42,695 nucleotides of DNA from Rhizobiaceae bacterium (GCA_905339215.1 CAJPFN010000091.1:1-42695), one strand, 5' to 3'; shown: positions 20,953 through 29,406, counted from the stretch's first letter. The notes: generated by a model from the letters alone, not told the origin. Translations and numbers: made by a program.

Positions 20953-22077
20953 CTACGCCGCGGCAATGGCCAGGGCGTGCCGGCGCGCGTTGTCGCGCAG
21001 GGCATCGAGGTGGATCGCCTTTAGCAAGCCGGCGAGGTCGGTGTCGGCGACGGGTTCGCCGAGTTCCTTCAGCATCAGCCAGCTGACCTCTTGGACGCCG
21101 GCGACGCGCCGGCCGTTGGCCACGTCCCGCCAGACCTTCAGGGCACACAGCGCAACTGCGCAAACCGGCGCAGGCAGTCCGGCGGTGCGGAACAGCGCGG
21201 AGAGCGCGACGTCCCTGCCCTGTGCGAGCAGCGAGACGATCCGCGCCTCGTCGTAGCCGGTGAGCGCCACCAGGATGGAGCCGAAGAAATCGATCTTGCC
21301 GTGTGCGACGGTGCGCACGACGAAACCCGGCGTGAGTTCGCCGGACAGGCGCAGATGCTCGACGAGGGCGGCGTGTTCCTCGATGCGCGTGCCGTCGATG
21401 ACGGCGAGCGAGGCGCGCACGCAGGCGTCGCGGGTCACGCGATCGGCGCGCGCCGCACCGATCAGGGCCTTCACCAGCGGCGAGCGCCTGAGCGCCTCGC
21501 CGACCTTGACGAGAAGCATGTGGCGGCAGTCCGGCGGCAGCCGGGGATCGGCGATCAGCGCTTCGCGGACGGCGGCGACGTCGCCGTGGCGTTCGGCGAT
21601 GCGGCGGAAGGAGAGCGACGCGATCGCGGCTTCGCCGGAGGTCAGAAGGACGAGGCAGGCCTCGGCCTCGCCGACTTCGGCAATGGCCGCCGAGACCGCA
21701 ATGCCGATACCCGGGCGCCCGGCGATGAGGCGCTGCACGGCGCCCGACCCGGCGGCGACCCGGTCGATCAGATCGGCGTCGGAGAACAGTGGTGACCGCC
21801 CGAGTACGATCGCGGCGATCTCCGGCTGGTCTGAGGCGAGCGCGGAAATGATCTGCGGCGGCGCCTTGGCGCTCATCGACAGCGCCTCGGCGAGCGCCAG
21901 GCGCACCTTCTGCGAGGGATCGTCGAGCAGGAGCGTCAGCGCGGCTTCGGCCGCACAGCGGTCCTCGAAGGGCAACTCCCCGTTGACATAGGCGACGGCA
22001 AGGGCATGCGCCGCGGCGGCCCGCTCGGCGACGCGCGCGGTGTCGATCCATTTCAGGAAGTAGTGGACCACCATCAC
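20953..22077 (-). CDS. DUF2336 family protein, HEAT-like helical repeats
   Basis: A 374-residue soluble helical protein matching the DUF2336 family of alphaproteobacteria, whose function is not established. The matching segments are DDPSQKVRLALAEALSMSAKAPPQII, LASDQPEIAAIVLGRSPLFSDADLIDRVA and AVQRLIAGRPGIGIAVSAAIAEVGEAE. These read as successive HEAT-like helix pairs. Repeats continue to about residue 300 (RDVALSALFRTAGLPAPVCAVALCALKVW). No signal peptide, membrane segment or active-site motif is seen. ATG 22077 is preceded by another Met codon at the second position. It diverges from the MaoC gene, and the shared 140-base gap contains a near-perfect inverted repeat. Confidence 0.85.
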   Translation of the reverse strand: MMVVHYFLKWIDTARVAERAAAAHALAVAYVNGELPFEDRCAAEAALTLLLDDPSQKVRLALAEALSMSAKAPPQIISALASDQPEIAAIVLGRSPLFSDADLIDRVAAGSGAVQRLIAGRPGIGIAVSAAIAEVGEAEACLVLLTSGEAAIASLSFRRIAERHGDVAAVREALIADPRLPPDCRHMLLVKVGEALRRSPLVKALIGAARADRVTRDACVRASLAVIDGTRIEEHAALVEHLRLSGELTPGFVVRTVAHGKIDFFGSILVALTGYDEARIVSLLAQGRDVALSALFRTAGLPAPVCAVALCALKVWRDVANGRRVAGVQEVSWLMLKELGEPVADTDLAGLLKAIHLDALRDNARRHALAIAAA

Positions 22078-22125
22078 CCGTACGCTCTCCCCGAGTCTCG
22101 CCCGTCACGACGCTAGGCGCGAAAT

Positions 22126-22157
22126 GGTTTACGAACGGTTCACCATGTTCGTTAACC
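22126..22157. promoter_or_regulatory. Inverted repeat in the DUF2336/MaoC divergent gap
   Basis: GGTTTACGAAC (22126-22136) and GTTCGTTAACC (22147-22157) form an inverted repeat with one mismatch and a 10-base spacer. Arm centres are two helical turns apart, the geometry of a dimeric repressor site, and the element lies between two divergent starts. The binding protein is unknown. Confidence 0.4.
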
Positions 22158-22217
22158 GGCTTGCCGGGCCTCGGTCCCGCGCGTATCTAGCCCCGGCGAA
22201 GCGATGGGAGGGACACG

Positions 22218-22670
22218 ATGGCGGGGCTGTATCTCGACGAACTCGAACCGGGCCGCACCTACCATCACGTACTGCGCAAGACGGTCACCGAGAGCGACAA
22301 CATGCTGTTCTCGGTAATGACTTTGAACCCGCAACCCCTACACATCGACTTCGACTTCGCCGCGAAGTCCGAATGGGGCAAGCCGCTGGTCAACTCGCTG
22401 TTCACGCTCGGGCTGATGATCGGCATCTCCGTCCACGACCTGACGCTCGGCACGACGATCGGCAATCTCGGCATGACCGACACGGTGTTTCCGCATCCGG
22501 TCTTCCACGGCGACACGATCCGCGTCGAGACGACCGTGATCTCGGTGCGTGAATCCCGCTCGAGGCCCGACCGCGGCATCGCCGAGTTCGAGCACCGGGC
22601 CTACAACCAGAACGACGTTCTCGTGGCGAAGTGCACCCGCCAGGCGATGATGATGAAGAAGGCCGCCTGA
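22218..22670 (+). CDS. MaoC-like acyl-CoA hydratase
   Basis: Predicted hot-dog-fold hydratase acting on an enoyl-CoA thioester. The 150-residue product has the hydratase Asp/His pair in SDNMLFSVMTLNPQPLHID, with Asp27 and His42, followed by KPLVNSLFTLGLMIG and VFPHPVFHGDTIRVETTVI. The single-domain length fits MaoC dehydratases, including itaconyl-CoA hydratase of itaconate degradation, rather than the double-domain mesaconyl-CoA hydratase. GGGAGGG precedes ATG 22218 by five bases, a strong site. Its TGA shares one base with the ATG of the CitE-type lyase gene, so the two are coupled, which suggests consecutive steps: hydration of an unsaturated acyl-CoA followed by cleavage of the 3-hydroxyacyl-CoA. 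Confidence 0.9.
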   Translation: MAGLYLDELEPGRTYHHVLRKTVTESDNMLFSVMTLNPQPLHIDFDFAAKSEWGKPLVNSLFTLGLMIGISVHDLTLGTTIGNLGMTDTVFPHPVFHGDTIRVETTVISVRESRSRPDRGIAEFEHRAYNQNDVLVAKCTRQAMMMKKAA

Positions 22671-23539
22671 TGCGCTCGATGCTGTTCGTCCCGGGCAATT
22701 CCGAGCGCAAGCTCGAGAAGGGCCTGAGTTCGGGCGCCGACGCGCTGATCGTCGACCTCGAGGATTCCGTCGCGCTCGCCGACAAGGCCGCCGCCCGCGG
22801 CATCGCCACCGCCTTCATCCGCGCACGCCGCGCCGAAACGACGGCTGCGATCTACGTCCGCGTCAACGACTTCACCACCGGCCTGACCGATGACGACCTC
22901 GCTGCGGTAATGGCGGCGCGTCCCGACGGGATCATGCTGCCGAAATGCACCGGCGGACCCGACGTGACCCGACTTTCGGCGAAACTGCGGGTTGCCGAGG
23001 CCGAAAACGGGCTCGCCGACGGCGTTACGCGGATCGTGCCCCTGATCACGGAAACCGCGGCGTCTGTGCTCGCCGCGTCGACCTACGGGCCGGAAAGACG
23101 GCTCGCCGGCCTGACCTGGGGCGCGGAGGACCTGTCCGCCTCGGTTGGCGCGCGCACCGCACGCGGCGGCGACGGCCGCTACACGGACGTTTTCCGCCTG
23201 GCGCGGGCGCTGACCATCCTCGCGGCGTCGGCGTCGGACACCGTCGCCATCGACACAGTGTTCCCGGACTTTCGCGACGCGGACGGCTTCCGCCGCGAAT
23301 GCGAGGAGGCCGAGCGCGACGGTTTTACCGCCAAGATGGCGATCCATCCCGATCAGGTGGCGGTGATAAACGCGGTGTTCACGCCGTCGCCGGAAGCGGT
23401 GGCGAAGTCGAAGGCCGTGGTCGAGGCCTTCCGCGCGGCCGGCAATCCGGGCGTCGTCGCCATTGACGGGAAGATGTACGACCGTCCCCACCTGCGGCTC
23501 GCAGAACGGCTGCTCGCCCGCGCCGGCGCGCAGGCTTAG
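22670..23539 (+). CDS. CitE/HpcH-family CoA-ester lyase
   Basis: Predicted Mg-dependent aldolase-type lyase or thioesterase on a malyl-, methylmalyl- or citramalyl-CoA. The 289-residue TIM barrel starts RSMLFVPGN and has ADALIVDLEDSV, the substrate-binding arginine in YVRVND (Arg64), IMLPKCTG, the metal ligands Glu128 in ITET and Asp154 in TWGAEDL, and the later FPDFRDADGFRRECEEAERDGFTAKMAIHPDQV. All expected residues are present. ATG 22670 overlaps the MaoC stop by one base. The pair recalls the hydratase and (S)-citramalyl-CoA lyase of itaconate catabolism, and also the malyl-CoA lyases of the ethylmalonyl-CoA pathway. No CoA-transferase gene is adjacent, so the exact substrate stays open. 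Confidence 0.9.
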   Translation: MRSMLFVPGNSERKLEKGLSSGADALIVDLEDSVALADKAAARGIATAFIRARRAETTAAIYVRVNDFTTGLTDDDLAAVMAARPDGIMLPKCTGGPDVTRLSAKLRVAEAENGLADGVTRIVPLITETAASVLAASTYGPERRLAGLTWGAEDLSASVGARTARGGDGRYTDVFRLARALTILAASASDTVAIDTVFPDFRDADGFRRECEEAERDGFTAKMAIHPDQVAVINAVFTPSPEAVAKSKAVVEAFRAAGNPGVVAIDGKMYDRPHLRLAERLLARAGAQA

Positions 23540-23546
23540 ACCGTCG

Positions 23547-24155
23547 TCAGTCGGCCTTCCAGCGCGGCCGGCGCATGGCGAAGGTTTCGGTGACGGACGT
23601 GTAGTCCATGTAGCCGAGGCGCGCGACATTGCCCGCCTTGACGACGTCGAACAGACCGTCGGTGAGCATCGAGTCATCGATGAAGACGCCGACAACCTGG
23701 CCGACGACGACGTGCGCCGCCGAATCCTCGCCGGTGATCGTCTTCGGGCGGAATATCTCGGTGAGCTTGCATTCGAGCGCGGCGGGAGTTCCGGCCACCC
23801 GCGGCGGCCTGACCAGCCGCGACGGCGCCGTCTCCAGCCGCGCGTAGTCGAACTCGTTGAAACCGAGCGGCGCATCGATCGAACTCGCGTTCATCTTTTC
23901 GGCGAGGCCGCGGCCGACGAGATTGACGACGAATTCGCCGGTCTCGCGGGCAAAGACGACGCTGTCCTTGTCGCCCTCGGAGGAGAACCAGACGAGATGC
24001 GGATCGGTCGTCAGCGCGTTGTAGAACGAGTACGGCGCGAGGTTGAGGTCGCCGCTGCGCCCCATCGTCGAGATCCAGCCGATCGGGCGCGGTGCGACGA
24101 TGGCCTTGAACGGATCGTGGGGCAGACCGTGCCCCCTGGACGGCTCGTAGAACAA
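23547..24155 (-). CDS. Flavin reductase-like domain protein
   Basis: Predicted FMN-binding oxidoreductase of the flavin reductase-like (split-barrel) family. The 202-residue sequence has the hallmark APRPIGWISTMG (residues 21-32), LNLAPYSFYNALTTDPHLVWFSS, the GEFVVNLV segment and the C-terminal HVVVGQVVGVFIDD. The start is TTG at 24155 (TTG TTC TAC), immediately after the TGA of the nitroreductase gene and in the same frame. GGGAGG lies 7 bases upstream, inside the nitroreductase gene, so independent initiation is likely. The shared operon suggests one protein supplies reduced flavin or that both act on related substrates. The electron acceptor is not known from sequence. Confidence 0.88.
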   Translation of the reverse strand: MFYEPSRGHGLPHDPFKAIVAPRPIGWISTMGRSGDLNLAPYSFYNALTTDPHLVWFSSEGDKDSVVFARETGEFVVNLVGRGLAEKMNASSIDAPLGFNEFDYARLETAPSRLVRPPRVAGTPAALECKLTEIFRPKTITGEDSAAHVVVGQVVGVFIDDSMLTDGLFDVVKAGNVARLGYMDYTSVTETFAMRRPRWKAD

Positions 24156-24740
24156 TCAGGCCTCCCAGGGACCGGTATAGTCGGAAACCAGAGCCGCCGG
24201 ATCGGGGCGCGGACGGTCGGGGGCAGTGCCTTCGTACGTGCCGATATGGACGAAGCCGACGACGCGCTCGTGCGGGGCAAGCCCGAGGATCGCCCTGCCC
24301 TCCTCGGTGTCGGAGTACCAGTTGGTGATCCAGTTCGCGCCGTAGCCCAGCGCGTTGGCGGCGATGAGCAGGTTCATCGCCGCGGCGCCACCCGACAGGA
24401 ACATCTCCCATTGCGGGATCTTTGGGTTCTCCTTCGGGCTGGAGACCACCCCGATCACCAGCGGCGCGCGCGAGAAGCGCGCCAACTCCTGCTGGCGCCG
24501 GCCTTCTGTCAGCGGCCCTTCGCGACGCTCTGCCAGTTCGGCCAGCCGCTCTCCGATCCTGTGGCGCGCTTCGCCGCGGTAAAGGATGAAACGCCAGGGG
24601 GCGAGACGGCCGTGGTCGGGTACGCGCGTCGCAGCCCTGAGCATGGTCGCGATGTCCTCATCGCCGGGGCCGGGCGTACACAGGTCGGGGATCGGGGCCG
24701 ACATGCGGTGTAGCAGAAGATCGATGACCGGGTTCGTCAA
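24156..24740 (-). CDS. Nitroreductase-family FMN oxidoreductase (YdjA-like)
   Basis: Predicted NAD(P)H-dependent FMN oxidoreductase of 194 residues. The start is TTG at 24740 (MTNPVIDLLLHRMSAP), supported by GGAGAAG with a 5-base spacer and because it keeps the N-terminal FMN-contact Arg12-Ser14. The first ATG after it (MSAPIP, codon 13) would cut that motif. Landmarks are AATRVPDHGRLAPWRFILYRG (about 36-56), PQWEMFLSGGAAAMNLLIAANALGYGANW and the Cys/Trp-poor YdjA-like C-terminus. The physiological substrate of this group is unclear; nitro compounds are reduced by some members. It is the first gene of a two-gene operon with the flavin reductase-like gene, separated by only the stop codon. Confidence 0.9.
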   Translation of the reverse strand: MTNPVIDLLLHRMSAPIPDLCTPGPGDEDIATMLRAATRVPDHGRLAPWRFILYRGEARHRIGERLAELAERREGPLTEGRRQQELARFSRAPLVIGVVSSPKENPKIPQWEMFLSGGAAAMNLLIAANALGYGANWITNWYSDTEEGRAILGLAPHERVVGFVHIGTYEGTAPDRPRPDPAALVSDYTGPWEA

Positions 24741-24900
24741 GAAGACTTCTCCATGGGATCTGGCAGGCGGGAGGTCGCGGAATATGGTCGGATTCCCAGA
24801 CAAGATAAAATGGCCCGGCCGAGGCCGCGCCCGCCGGGATGGACCATCGGTCTTGAAATTGCCATCGCCTTGGTCTTCAAAGCAAGGGATGATCGCCGGT

Positions 24901-25848
24901 ATGAAGAGACCGTTGGCCCGATTCCTGCTTGCCGCTGCGATAGCGGCGTCGCCACAGTTTGGCGCCGCGCAGGAAACGCCGCCGGCCGCCGCCGAGGTCC
25001 CCGGCGTCACCAGCTACGCGCCGCCGCGCCGGGATGCGCCGCTTGCCACCGGAGAGGGCCAGCTGACTCTCGCGGCGCAACTGACCGAGTCGGGCTCCGA
25101 CCTGACCCGTGGCCTGGTGTGGCGGGTCTTCGCCACAGAGGCCGGCCCTGACGGCAAGCTGCCGCTGATCGCTCAGGGCCAGGGCGGCACGAGCACGTTC
25201 CCGCTCCCACCCGGCAGCTACCTGGTGCATGCCGCGTTCGGCCGTGCCGGCGCGACCAAGCGGATCACCGTCGGCCGCGAGGCGCAACGCGAAAACCTCG
25301 TGCTCGAGGCGGGCGGCCTGAAGCTCGATGCCGTGCTCGCCGGCAACCGGCGCATTCCGTCGCGCAAGCTCGAGTTCTCGATCTACGATTCGGAAACGGA
25401 CGCGAATGGTGACCGCGCCGCAATTATCGAAGGCGTGCCGCCCAACACCGTGGTCCGGTTGAATGCCGGAACCTATCACGTCGTCTCTAAATACGGTCAC
25501 GTCAACGCCGTGGTGCGCTCCGATATCCGGGTCGAGGCTGGCAAGTTGACGGAAGCGACCGTCGAGCACCACGCCGCCGAACTGACGTTGAAGCTGGTAC
25601 GCGAAGCCGGCGGCGAAGCCATCGCCGACACGTCCTGGTCGATCGTGGCGGATTCGGGCGATCCTGTGCGCGAAGCCGTCGGCGCCTATGCCTCGATGGT
25701 CCTCGCGGAAGGCGAATACACGATCGTCGCCAAGAACCGAGACCGCATTTACCAGCGGGACTTCACCGTGGTAGCCGGCATGAATCAGGAAGTCGAGGTC
25801 CTCGCCACCGAAGCGTCGGCGACGAACGCCGCAGACGCCGCGGACTGA
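24901..25848 (+). CDS. Exported protein of three tandem beta-rich repeats
   Basis: Unknown function. A 315-residue protein with a signal peptide (KRPLARFLLAAAIAASPQFGAA, cleavage near GAAQ at residue 24). The mature protein has three related units: about 53-138, 139-224 and 227-302. Each contains a strand pair, an Ala/Gly turn with a PGSYLVHAAFG-, AGTYHVVSKYG- or EGEYTIVAKNR-type core, and a closing strand of the IRVEAGKLTEATV kind. This suggests three Ig-like or carboxypeptidase-regulatory-like sandwiches. There is no membrane anchor or lipobox. ATG 24901 is preceded by AAGGGA at 24884-24889; ATG 24889 (MIAGMKRP) is an alternative with poorer spacing. It stands alone between the nitroreductase operon and a convergent acyltransferase gene. 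Confidence 0.85.
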   Translation: MKRPLARFLLAAAIAASPQFGAAQETPPAAAEVPGVTSYAPPRRDAPLATGEGQLTLAAQLTESGSDLTRGLVWRVFATEAGPDGKLPLIAQGQGGTSTFPLPPGSYLVHAAFGRAGATKRITVGREAQRENLVLEAGGLKLDAVLAGNRRIPSRKLEFSIYDSETDANGDRAAIIEGVPPNTVVRLNAGTYHVVSKYGHVNAVVRSDIRVEAGKLTEATVEHHAAELTLKLVREAGGEAIADTSWSIVADSGDPVREAVGAYASMVLAEGEYTIVAKNRDRIYQRDFTVVAGMNQEVEVLATEASATNAADAAD

Positions 25849-25898
25849 AAATCCCTGACGGCAATCGTGCAGATGTCGCGGCGCTCCGGTCCGCGGTT

Positions 25899-26831
25899 TC
25901 AGGCGGCGCGCGATTGCTCCTCGGCATTCCCGCGGGGCCGCGCCAGCGAGAAGACGGAATCGTAGAGAAAGCCGAGCAGCGCCTTGCGGTCTTCCAGCGG
26001 CGCCATCGCGTTCCATGGTATCGGCGAACCGACACGCACGTCGATCCGCCGCCCGGACAGTCGCGCGAATTCGCGGATCAGCAGCGCGGTTCGCAGAGTC
26101 AGCGAGACGCCGCCGACGAAGCGCTTCAGCTTGCCGTCGCTCTCGAGCAGGCCCATCGGCCGGCTGACGACGTGAAAAAGGCGGCCGTTCTGTCCAGCGA
26201 AATGCATCGGAATGACGGTGGCACGCGCCTCTTGCACCAGCCGGGCGGGGAACATCTTCCACGGCAGATCGATGGCGCGGCCGAATGTGCTGCGTGCGGT
26301 GGCGACGCCGCCCGCTGGGAAGACGACGACAGTCGTGCCTTCTTTCAGCAGTCTCAGCGCCTCATGGCGCACGGCGAGGTTGTTCTTCAGCGCTTCGCGT
26401 GTCTCGCTGAAATCGACCGGGAGCGAGTAGGCCTCCATCTCGCGGATCTTCAGGAGGTCGGCATTGATCATGACGCGGAACGGCCGGCCGAGCTGCTCGG
26501 CGAGCGAGAGGATAGCGACGCCGTCGCCGATGCCGAAGGGATGGTTTGCGACGATGACCAGCGGCCCGTCGGGCAGGTCGTGCGGCGGCCAGGCGCCGTC
26601 GACACGAACCGATAGGTCGATCAGCGGCAACATGCGGCCGAAGACGCGCTCGCGCGTGGGCACGATCTCGCGCCGCCAGACGTCGTAGAGGCGGGCATAG
26701 CGGTCGCGGCCAGACAGGCCCTCGACGGAGCGGATGAACCAGCGCTTGACGCGCGGCTGGCTGGCGTTGGCGTAGGAGAGTTCGGGAAAGAGCATGACCG
26801 CGTTGCGACCGGATGGCGACGCCAGCGTCAT
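25899..26831 (-). CDS. PlsC/OlsA-like lysophospholipid acyltransferase
   Basis: Predicted membrane-associated acyltransferase of 310 residues. The catalytic block is IVANHPFGIGDG (His97, Asp103). The Asp is five residues after the His-spacer set, as in the OlsA/hemolysin-associated subgroup (NHPFG or NHPTG), rather than the HX4D of classical PlsC. The second acyl-acceptor block is VVVFPAGGVATARS (about 177-190), with FPAG in place of FPEG, again typical of the subgroup. Upstream is a hydrophobic strand (PLVIVANHPF) but no signal peptide. The product could be an ornithine lipid O-acyltransferase-like or lysophospholipid acyltransferase. It lies downstream of thrS on the same strand with a weak hairpin between. 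The start at 26831 is uncertain; a Met at codon 13 is possible. Confidence 0.85.
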   Translation of the reverse strand: MTLASPSGRNAVMLFPELSYANASQPRVKRWFIRSVEGLSGRDRYARLYDVWRREIVPTRERVFGRMLPLIDLSVRVDGAWPPHDLPDGPLVIVANHPFGIGDGVAILSLAEQLGRPFRVMINADLLKIREMEAYSLPVDFSETREALKNNLAVRHEALRLLKEGTTVVVFPAGGVATARSTFGRAIDLPWKMFPARLVQEARATVIPMHFAGQNGRLFHVVSRPMGLLESDGKLKRFVGGVSLTLRTALLIREFARLSGRRIDVRVGSPIPWNAMAPLEDRKALLGFLYDSVFSLARPRGNAEEQSRAA

Positions 26832-26863
26832 GCCTCATTCATGTGACGGACATGTGAAACGGA

Positions 26864-26882
26864 GGGGACGGTTCCGGTCCCC
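26864..26882 (-). terminator. Weak hairpin after thrS
   Basis: GGGGAC and GTCCCC form a 6-bp stem with a 7-base loop between thrS and the acyltransferase gene. On the minus strand it is followed only by TCCGTTTC, without a true T-run, so termination is possible but partial read-through into the acyltransferase is likely. Confidence 0.3.
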
Positions 26883-26909
26883 GCCGTGCATCGTTCGAAT
26901 ATCGCGCGT

Positions 26910-28895
26910 TCAGACAGAGCGGGCCGCCCGGCGGCGACGCACGTCCGGCGCCTGCGCCTCCTCGGCAAAGGCAGCCAACGCAGCGTCGAGCGTCATCGAT
27001 TCCTGGTCGCGGGAGCCCAGCCGGCGCACGTTGACGGTGCCTTCCTCCGCCTCGCGCCGGCCGCAGACGAGGATGACCGGGACCTTGGCCAGGCTGTGCT
27101 CGCGGACCTTGTAGTTGATCTTCTCGTTGCGCAGGTCGGCCTCGGCGGAAAGCCCGGCGGCGCGCAGCTTGTCGACCACCGAGGTGGCATAGGAGTCGGC
27201 GTCGGAGGTGATGGTGGCGACCACGACCTGCAGCGGCGCGAACCACAGCGGAAAATGACCCGAATAGTTCTCGATCAGGATGCCGAGGAAACGCTCCATC
27301 GAGCCGCAGATGGCGCGGTGGATCATCACCGGCTGCTTCTTCTCCGAGTCGGAGCCGATGTAGAAGGCGCCGAACCGCTCCGGCAGGTTGAAATCGACCT
27401 GGGTGGTGCCGCATTGCCAATCGCGGCCGATCGCGTCCTTCAGCACATATTCGAATTTCGGTCCGTAGAACGCGCCCTCGCCAGGATTGATCGAGGTCCT
27501 GATCTCTCCGCCGGACTGGCGCTCGATCGTGGCGAGCACGCCGCTCATGATCTCCTCGGCGTGGTCCCACGCCTCGTCCGAGCCGACGCGCTTTTCCGGC
27601 CGCGTCGACAGCTTGACGTGGATGTCCGTGAAGCCGAAGTCGGCGTAGGTCGTCAGGATCAGCTCGTTGATCTTCAGGCACTCGGCGGCGAGCTGCTCTT
27701 CCGTGCAGAAGATGTGCGCGTCGTCCTGCGTGAAGCCGCGTACGCGCATCAGCCCGTGCAACGCGCCGGACGGCTCGTAGCGGTGCACATTGCCGAATTC
27801 CGCAAGTTTTACCGGCAGATCGCGGTACGATTTCAAGCCATGCTTGAATATTTGCACGTGGCCCGGGCAGTTCATCGGCTTCAGCGCGAAGACGCGGTCG
27901 TCATCGGTGTCGTCTCCGGCGACCGTCACCTTGAACATGGCGTCGCGATACCAGCCCCAATGGCCGGACGTCTCCCACAACGACTTGTCGAGCACCTGGG
28001 GGGCATTCACCTCCTGATAGCCGAGGTCGCCGAGGCGTCGGCGCATGTAGGAGACGAGGTTCTGGAACATCTTCCAGCCCTTGGCGTGCCAGAAGACGAC
28101 CCCGGGACCTTCTTCTTGGAAATGGAAGAGATCCATCTCGCGGCCGAGACGGCGGTGGTCGCGCTTCTCGGCCTCCTCCAGCATATGCAGGTAGGCGTCG
28201 AGCTGTGCCTGGTCGGCCCAGGCCGTGCCGTAGATGCGCGTCAGCATCGGCTTGGAGGAATCGCCGCGCCAGTAGGCGCCAGCGACCTTCATCAGCTTGA
28301 AGGCCTGGCCGATCTGTCCGGTCGAGGCCATGTGCGGGCCGCGGCAGAGGTCGAACCATTCGCCCTGGGAATATATCTTGAGGTCCTGGTCGTCAGGAAT
28401 CGCGTCGATCAGCTCGACCTTGTAGGCCTCGCCCTTGTCACGGAACACCCTCTTCGCGCGATCGCGGTCCCAAACCTCCTTAGCGAACGGCCGGTTGCGC
28501 GCGATAATCTCGCGCATCTTCTTCTCGATGGCCGGGAAATCCTCCGGCGTGAACGGCTCGTTGCGGGCGAAATCGTAATAGAAACCGTTCTCGATGACCG
28601 GCCCGATGGTCACCTGCGTCCCGGGCCACAATTCCTGAACGGCTTCGGCGAGCACGTGGGCGGCGTCGTGGCGGATCAACTCCAGTGCGCGCGGATCGTC
28701 GCGGGTGATGATCTCGATGCCGCCGTCGCGGCCGACCGGATCGGCGAGGTCGCGCAGCACGCCCTCGTGGGCATAGGCGACGGCCTTCTTAGCGAGCGAC
28801 TTCGAGATCGATTCGGCGAGCTGGGCGCCGGTCGTCGCGGCGTCGTAGCTGCGCACGGAACCATCGGGGAATTTCAGGGAAACGGGATGTGCCAT
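26910..28895 (-). CDS. thrS: Threonyl-tRNA synthetase
   Basis: Class II synthetase that charges tRNA-Thr. The 661-residue protein has the full domain set. The TGS domain (about 1-60, [16 protein letters not shown]) comes first. The editing domain carries the HxxxH motif [12 protein letters not shown] (His76, His80) and LCRGPHMAS. The catalytic domain has Cys343 in NCPGHVQIF as a zinc ligand, [26 protein letters not shown] and [26 protein letters not shown]. The anticodon-binding domain closes the protein ([26 protein letters not shown]). It ends in an Arg/Ala-rich tail. It is on the minus strand with yidD upstream by 133 bases and an acyltransferase gene downstream. Nothing regulatory was recognised in its leader. 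Confidence 0.97.
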   Translation of the reverse strand: MAHPVSLKFPDGSVRSYDAATTGAQLAESISKSLAKKAVAYAHEGVLRDLADPVGRDGGIEIITRDDPRALELIRHDAAHVLAEAVQELWPGTQVTIGPVIENGFYYDFARNEPFTPEDFPAIEKKMREIIARNRPFAKEVWDRDRAKRVFRDKGEAYKVELIDAIPDDQDLKIYSQGEWFDLCRGPHMASTGQIGQAFKLMKVAGAYWRGDSSKPMLTRIYGTAWADQAQLDAYLHMLEEAEKRDHRRLGREMDLFHFQEEGPGVVFWHAKGWKMFQNLVSYMRRRLGDLGYQEVNAPQVLDKSLWETSGHWGWYRDAMFKVTVAGDDTDDDRVFALKPMNCPGHVQIFKHGLKSYRDLPVKLAEFGNVHRYEPSGALHGLMRVRGFTQDDAHIFCTEEQLAAECLKINELILTTYADFGFTDIHVKLSTRPEKRVGSDEAWDHAEEIMSGVLATIERQSGGEIRTSINPGEGAFYGPKFEYVLKDAIGRDWQCGTTQVDFNLPERFGAFYIGSDSEKKQPVMIHRAICGSMERFLGILIENYSGHFPLWFAPLQVVVATITSDADSYATSVVDKLRAAGLSAEADLRNEKINYKVREHSLAKVPVILVCGRREAEEGTVNVRRLGSRDQESMTLDAALAAFAEEAQAPDVRRRRAARSV

Positions 28896-29028
28896 CGATA
28901 TCTCCTATCCAGTCCCGCATACGAACGCGGGTGGTGACTTGCCGGATGAGTCCGGCGGGCGAGCGGTCTTCTATTGGGACTTTCCGGCGCCGTAAAGCCT
29001 CGTTCCCGCCCGTCGGCGCCGCGAGGCT

Positions 29029-29406
29029 TCAGTGGCTATGGTTGCATGCGCCCGCGTGGCGCCCCAATCGCCAGAACCGCCACGGTGAATACCAGTGTAG
29101 ATCGGCGTCGAGACGCTCGGGTACGAGATCGACGCCGTGCGTGCCGCCCGGGCCACAGCGGGCGACGCGGAACAGGCCCATCCAACCGCCGTTCCACAGG
29201 CCGTGCCGGGCGATCGCCTCGTAGGTGTATTCCGAACAGGTCGGGAAGTGCCGGCAGGAATTGCCGATGAAGCCGGACAGGGTGAGCTGGTAGAGGCGCA
29301 CGAAACCCGTGCCGAAGAGCCGCCCGGGCGTCCTGCGCCAGGGACCTGCCCAGTTGCGGCCGATGCGTCGCACCGCCGGTGTGGTGGAATGCTTATGGTC
29401 CGCCAT
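29029..29406 (-). CDS. yidD: Membrane protein insertion efficiency factor YidD
   Basis: Small membrane-associated protein that assists the YidC insertase. The 125-residue product has the family core from about 37 to 88: RLYQLTLSGFIGNSCRHFPTCSEYTYEAI, GLWNGGWMGLFRVARC and GPGG. The three conserved cysteines are Cys51, Cys57 and Cys84. The N-terminal 30 residues and the His/Trp-rich C-terminus beyond about 95 are longer than in the E. coli protein, which is usual in rhizobia. It is upstream of thrS on the same strand. It is not next to rpmH-rnpA-yidC here, where many bacteria keep it. Confidence 0.95.
   Translation of the reverse strand: MADHKHSTTPAVRRIGRNWAGPWRRTPGRLFGTGFVRLYQLTLSGFIGNSCRHFPTCSEYTYEAIARHGLWNGGWMGLFRVARCGPGGTHGVDLVPERLDADLHWYSPWRFWRLGRHAGACNHSH

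Noticed and set aside
22126-22157. CtrA-type binding site in the divergent gap
   Set aside because: The TTAA-N7-TTAA spacing is not present; only the generic inverted repeat is supported.
24153-24158. Selenocysteine or programmed recoding at the TGA between nitroreductase and flavin reductase
   Set aside because: Both proteins have family-typical ends and the second has its own ribosome site and TTG start; no supporting stem-loop was recognised.
26886-28937. 683-codon open frame antisense to thrS
   Set aside because: ThrS is complete on the other strand with all its motifs; the reverse frame has none.
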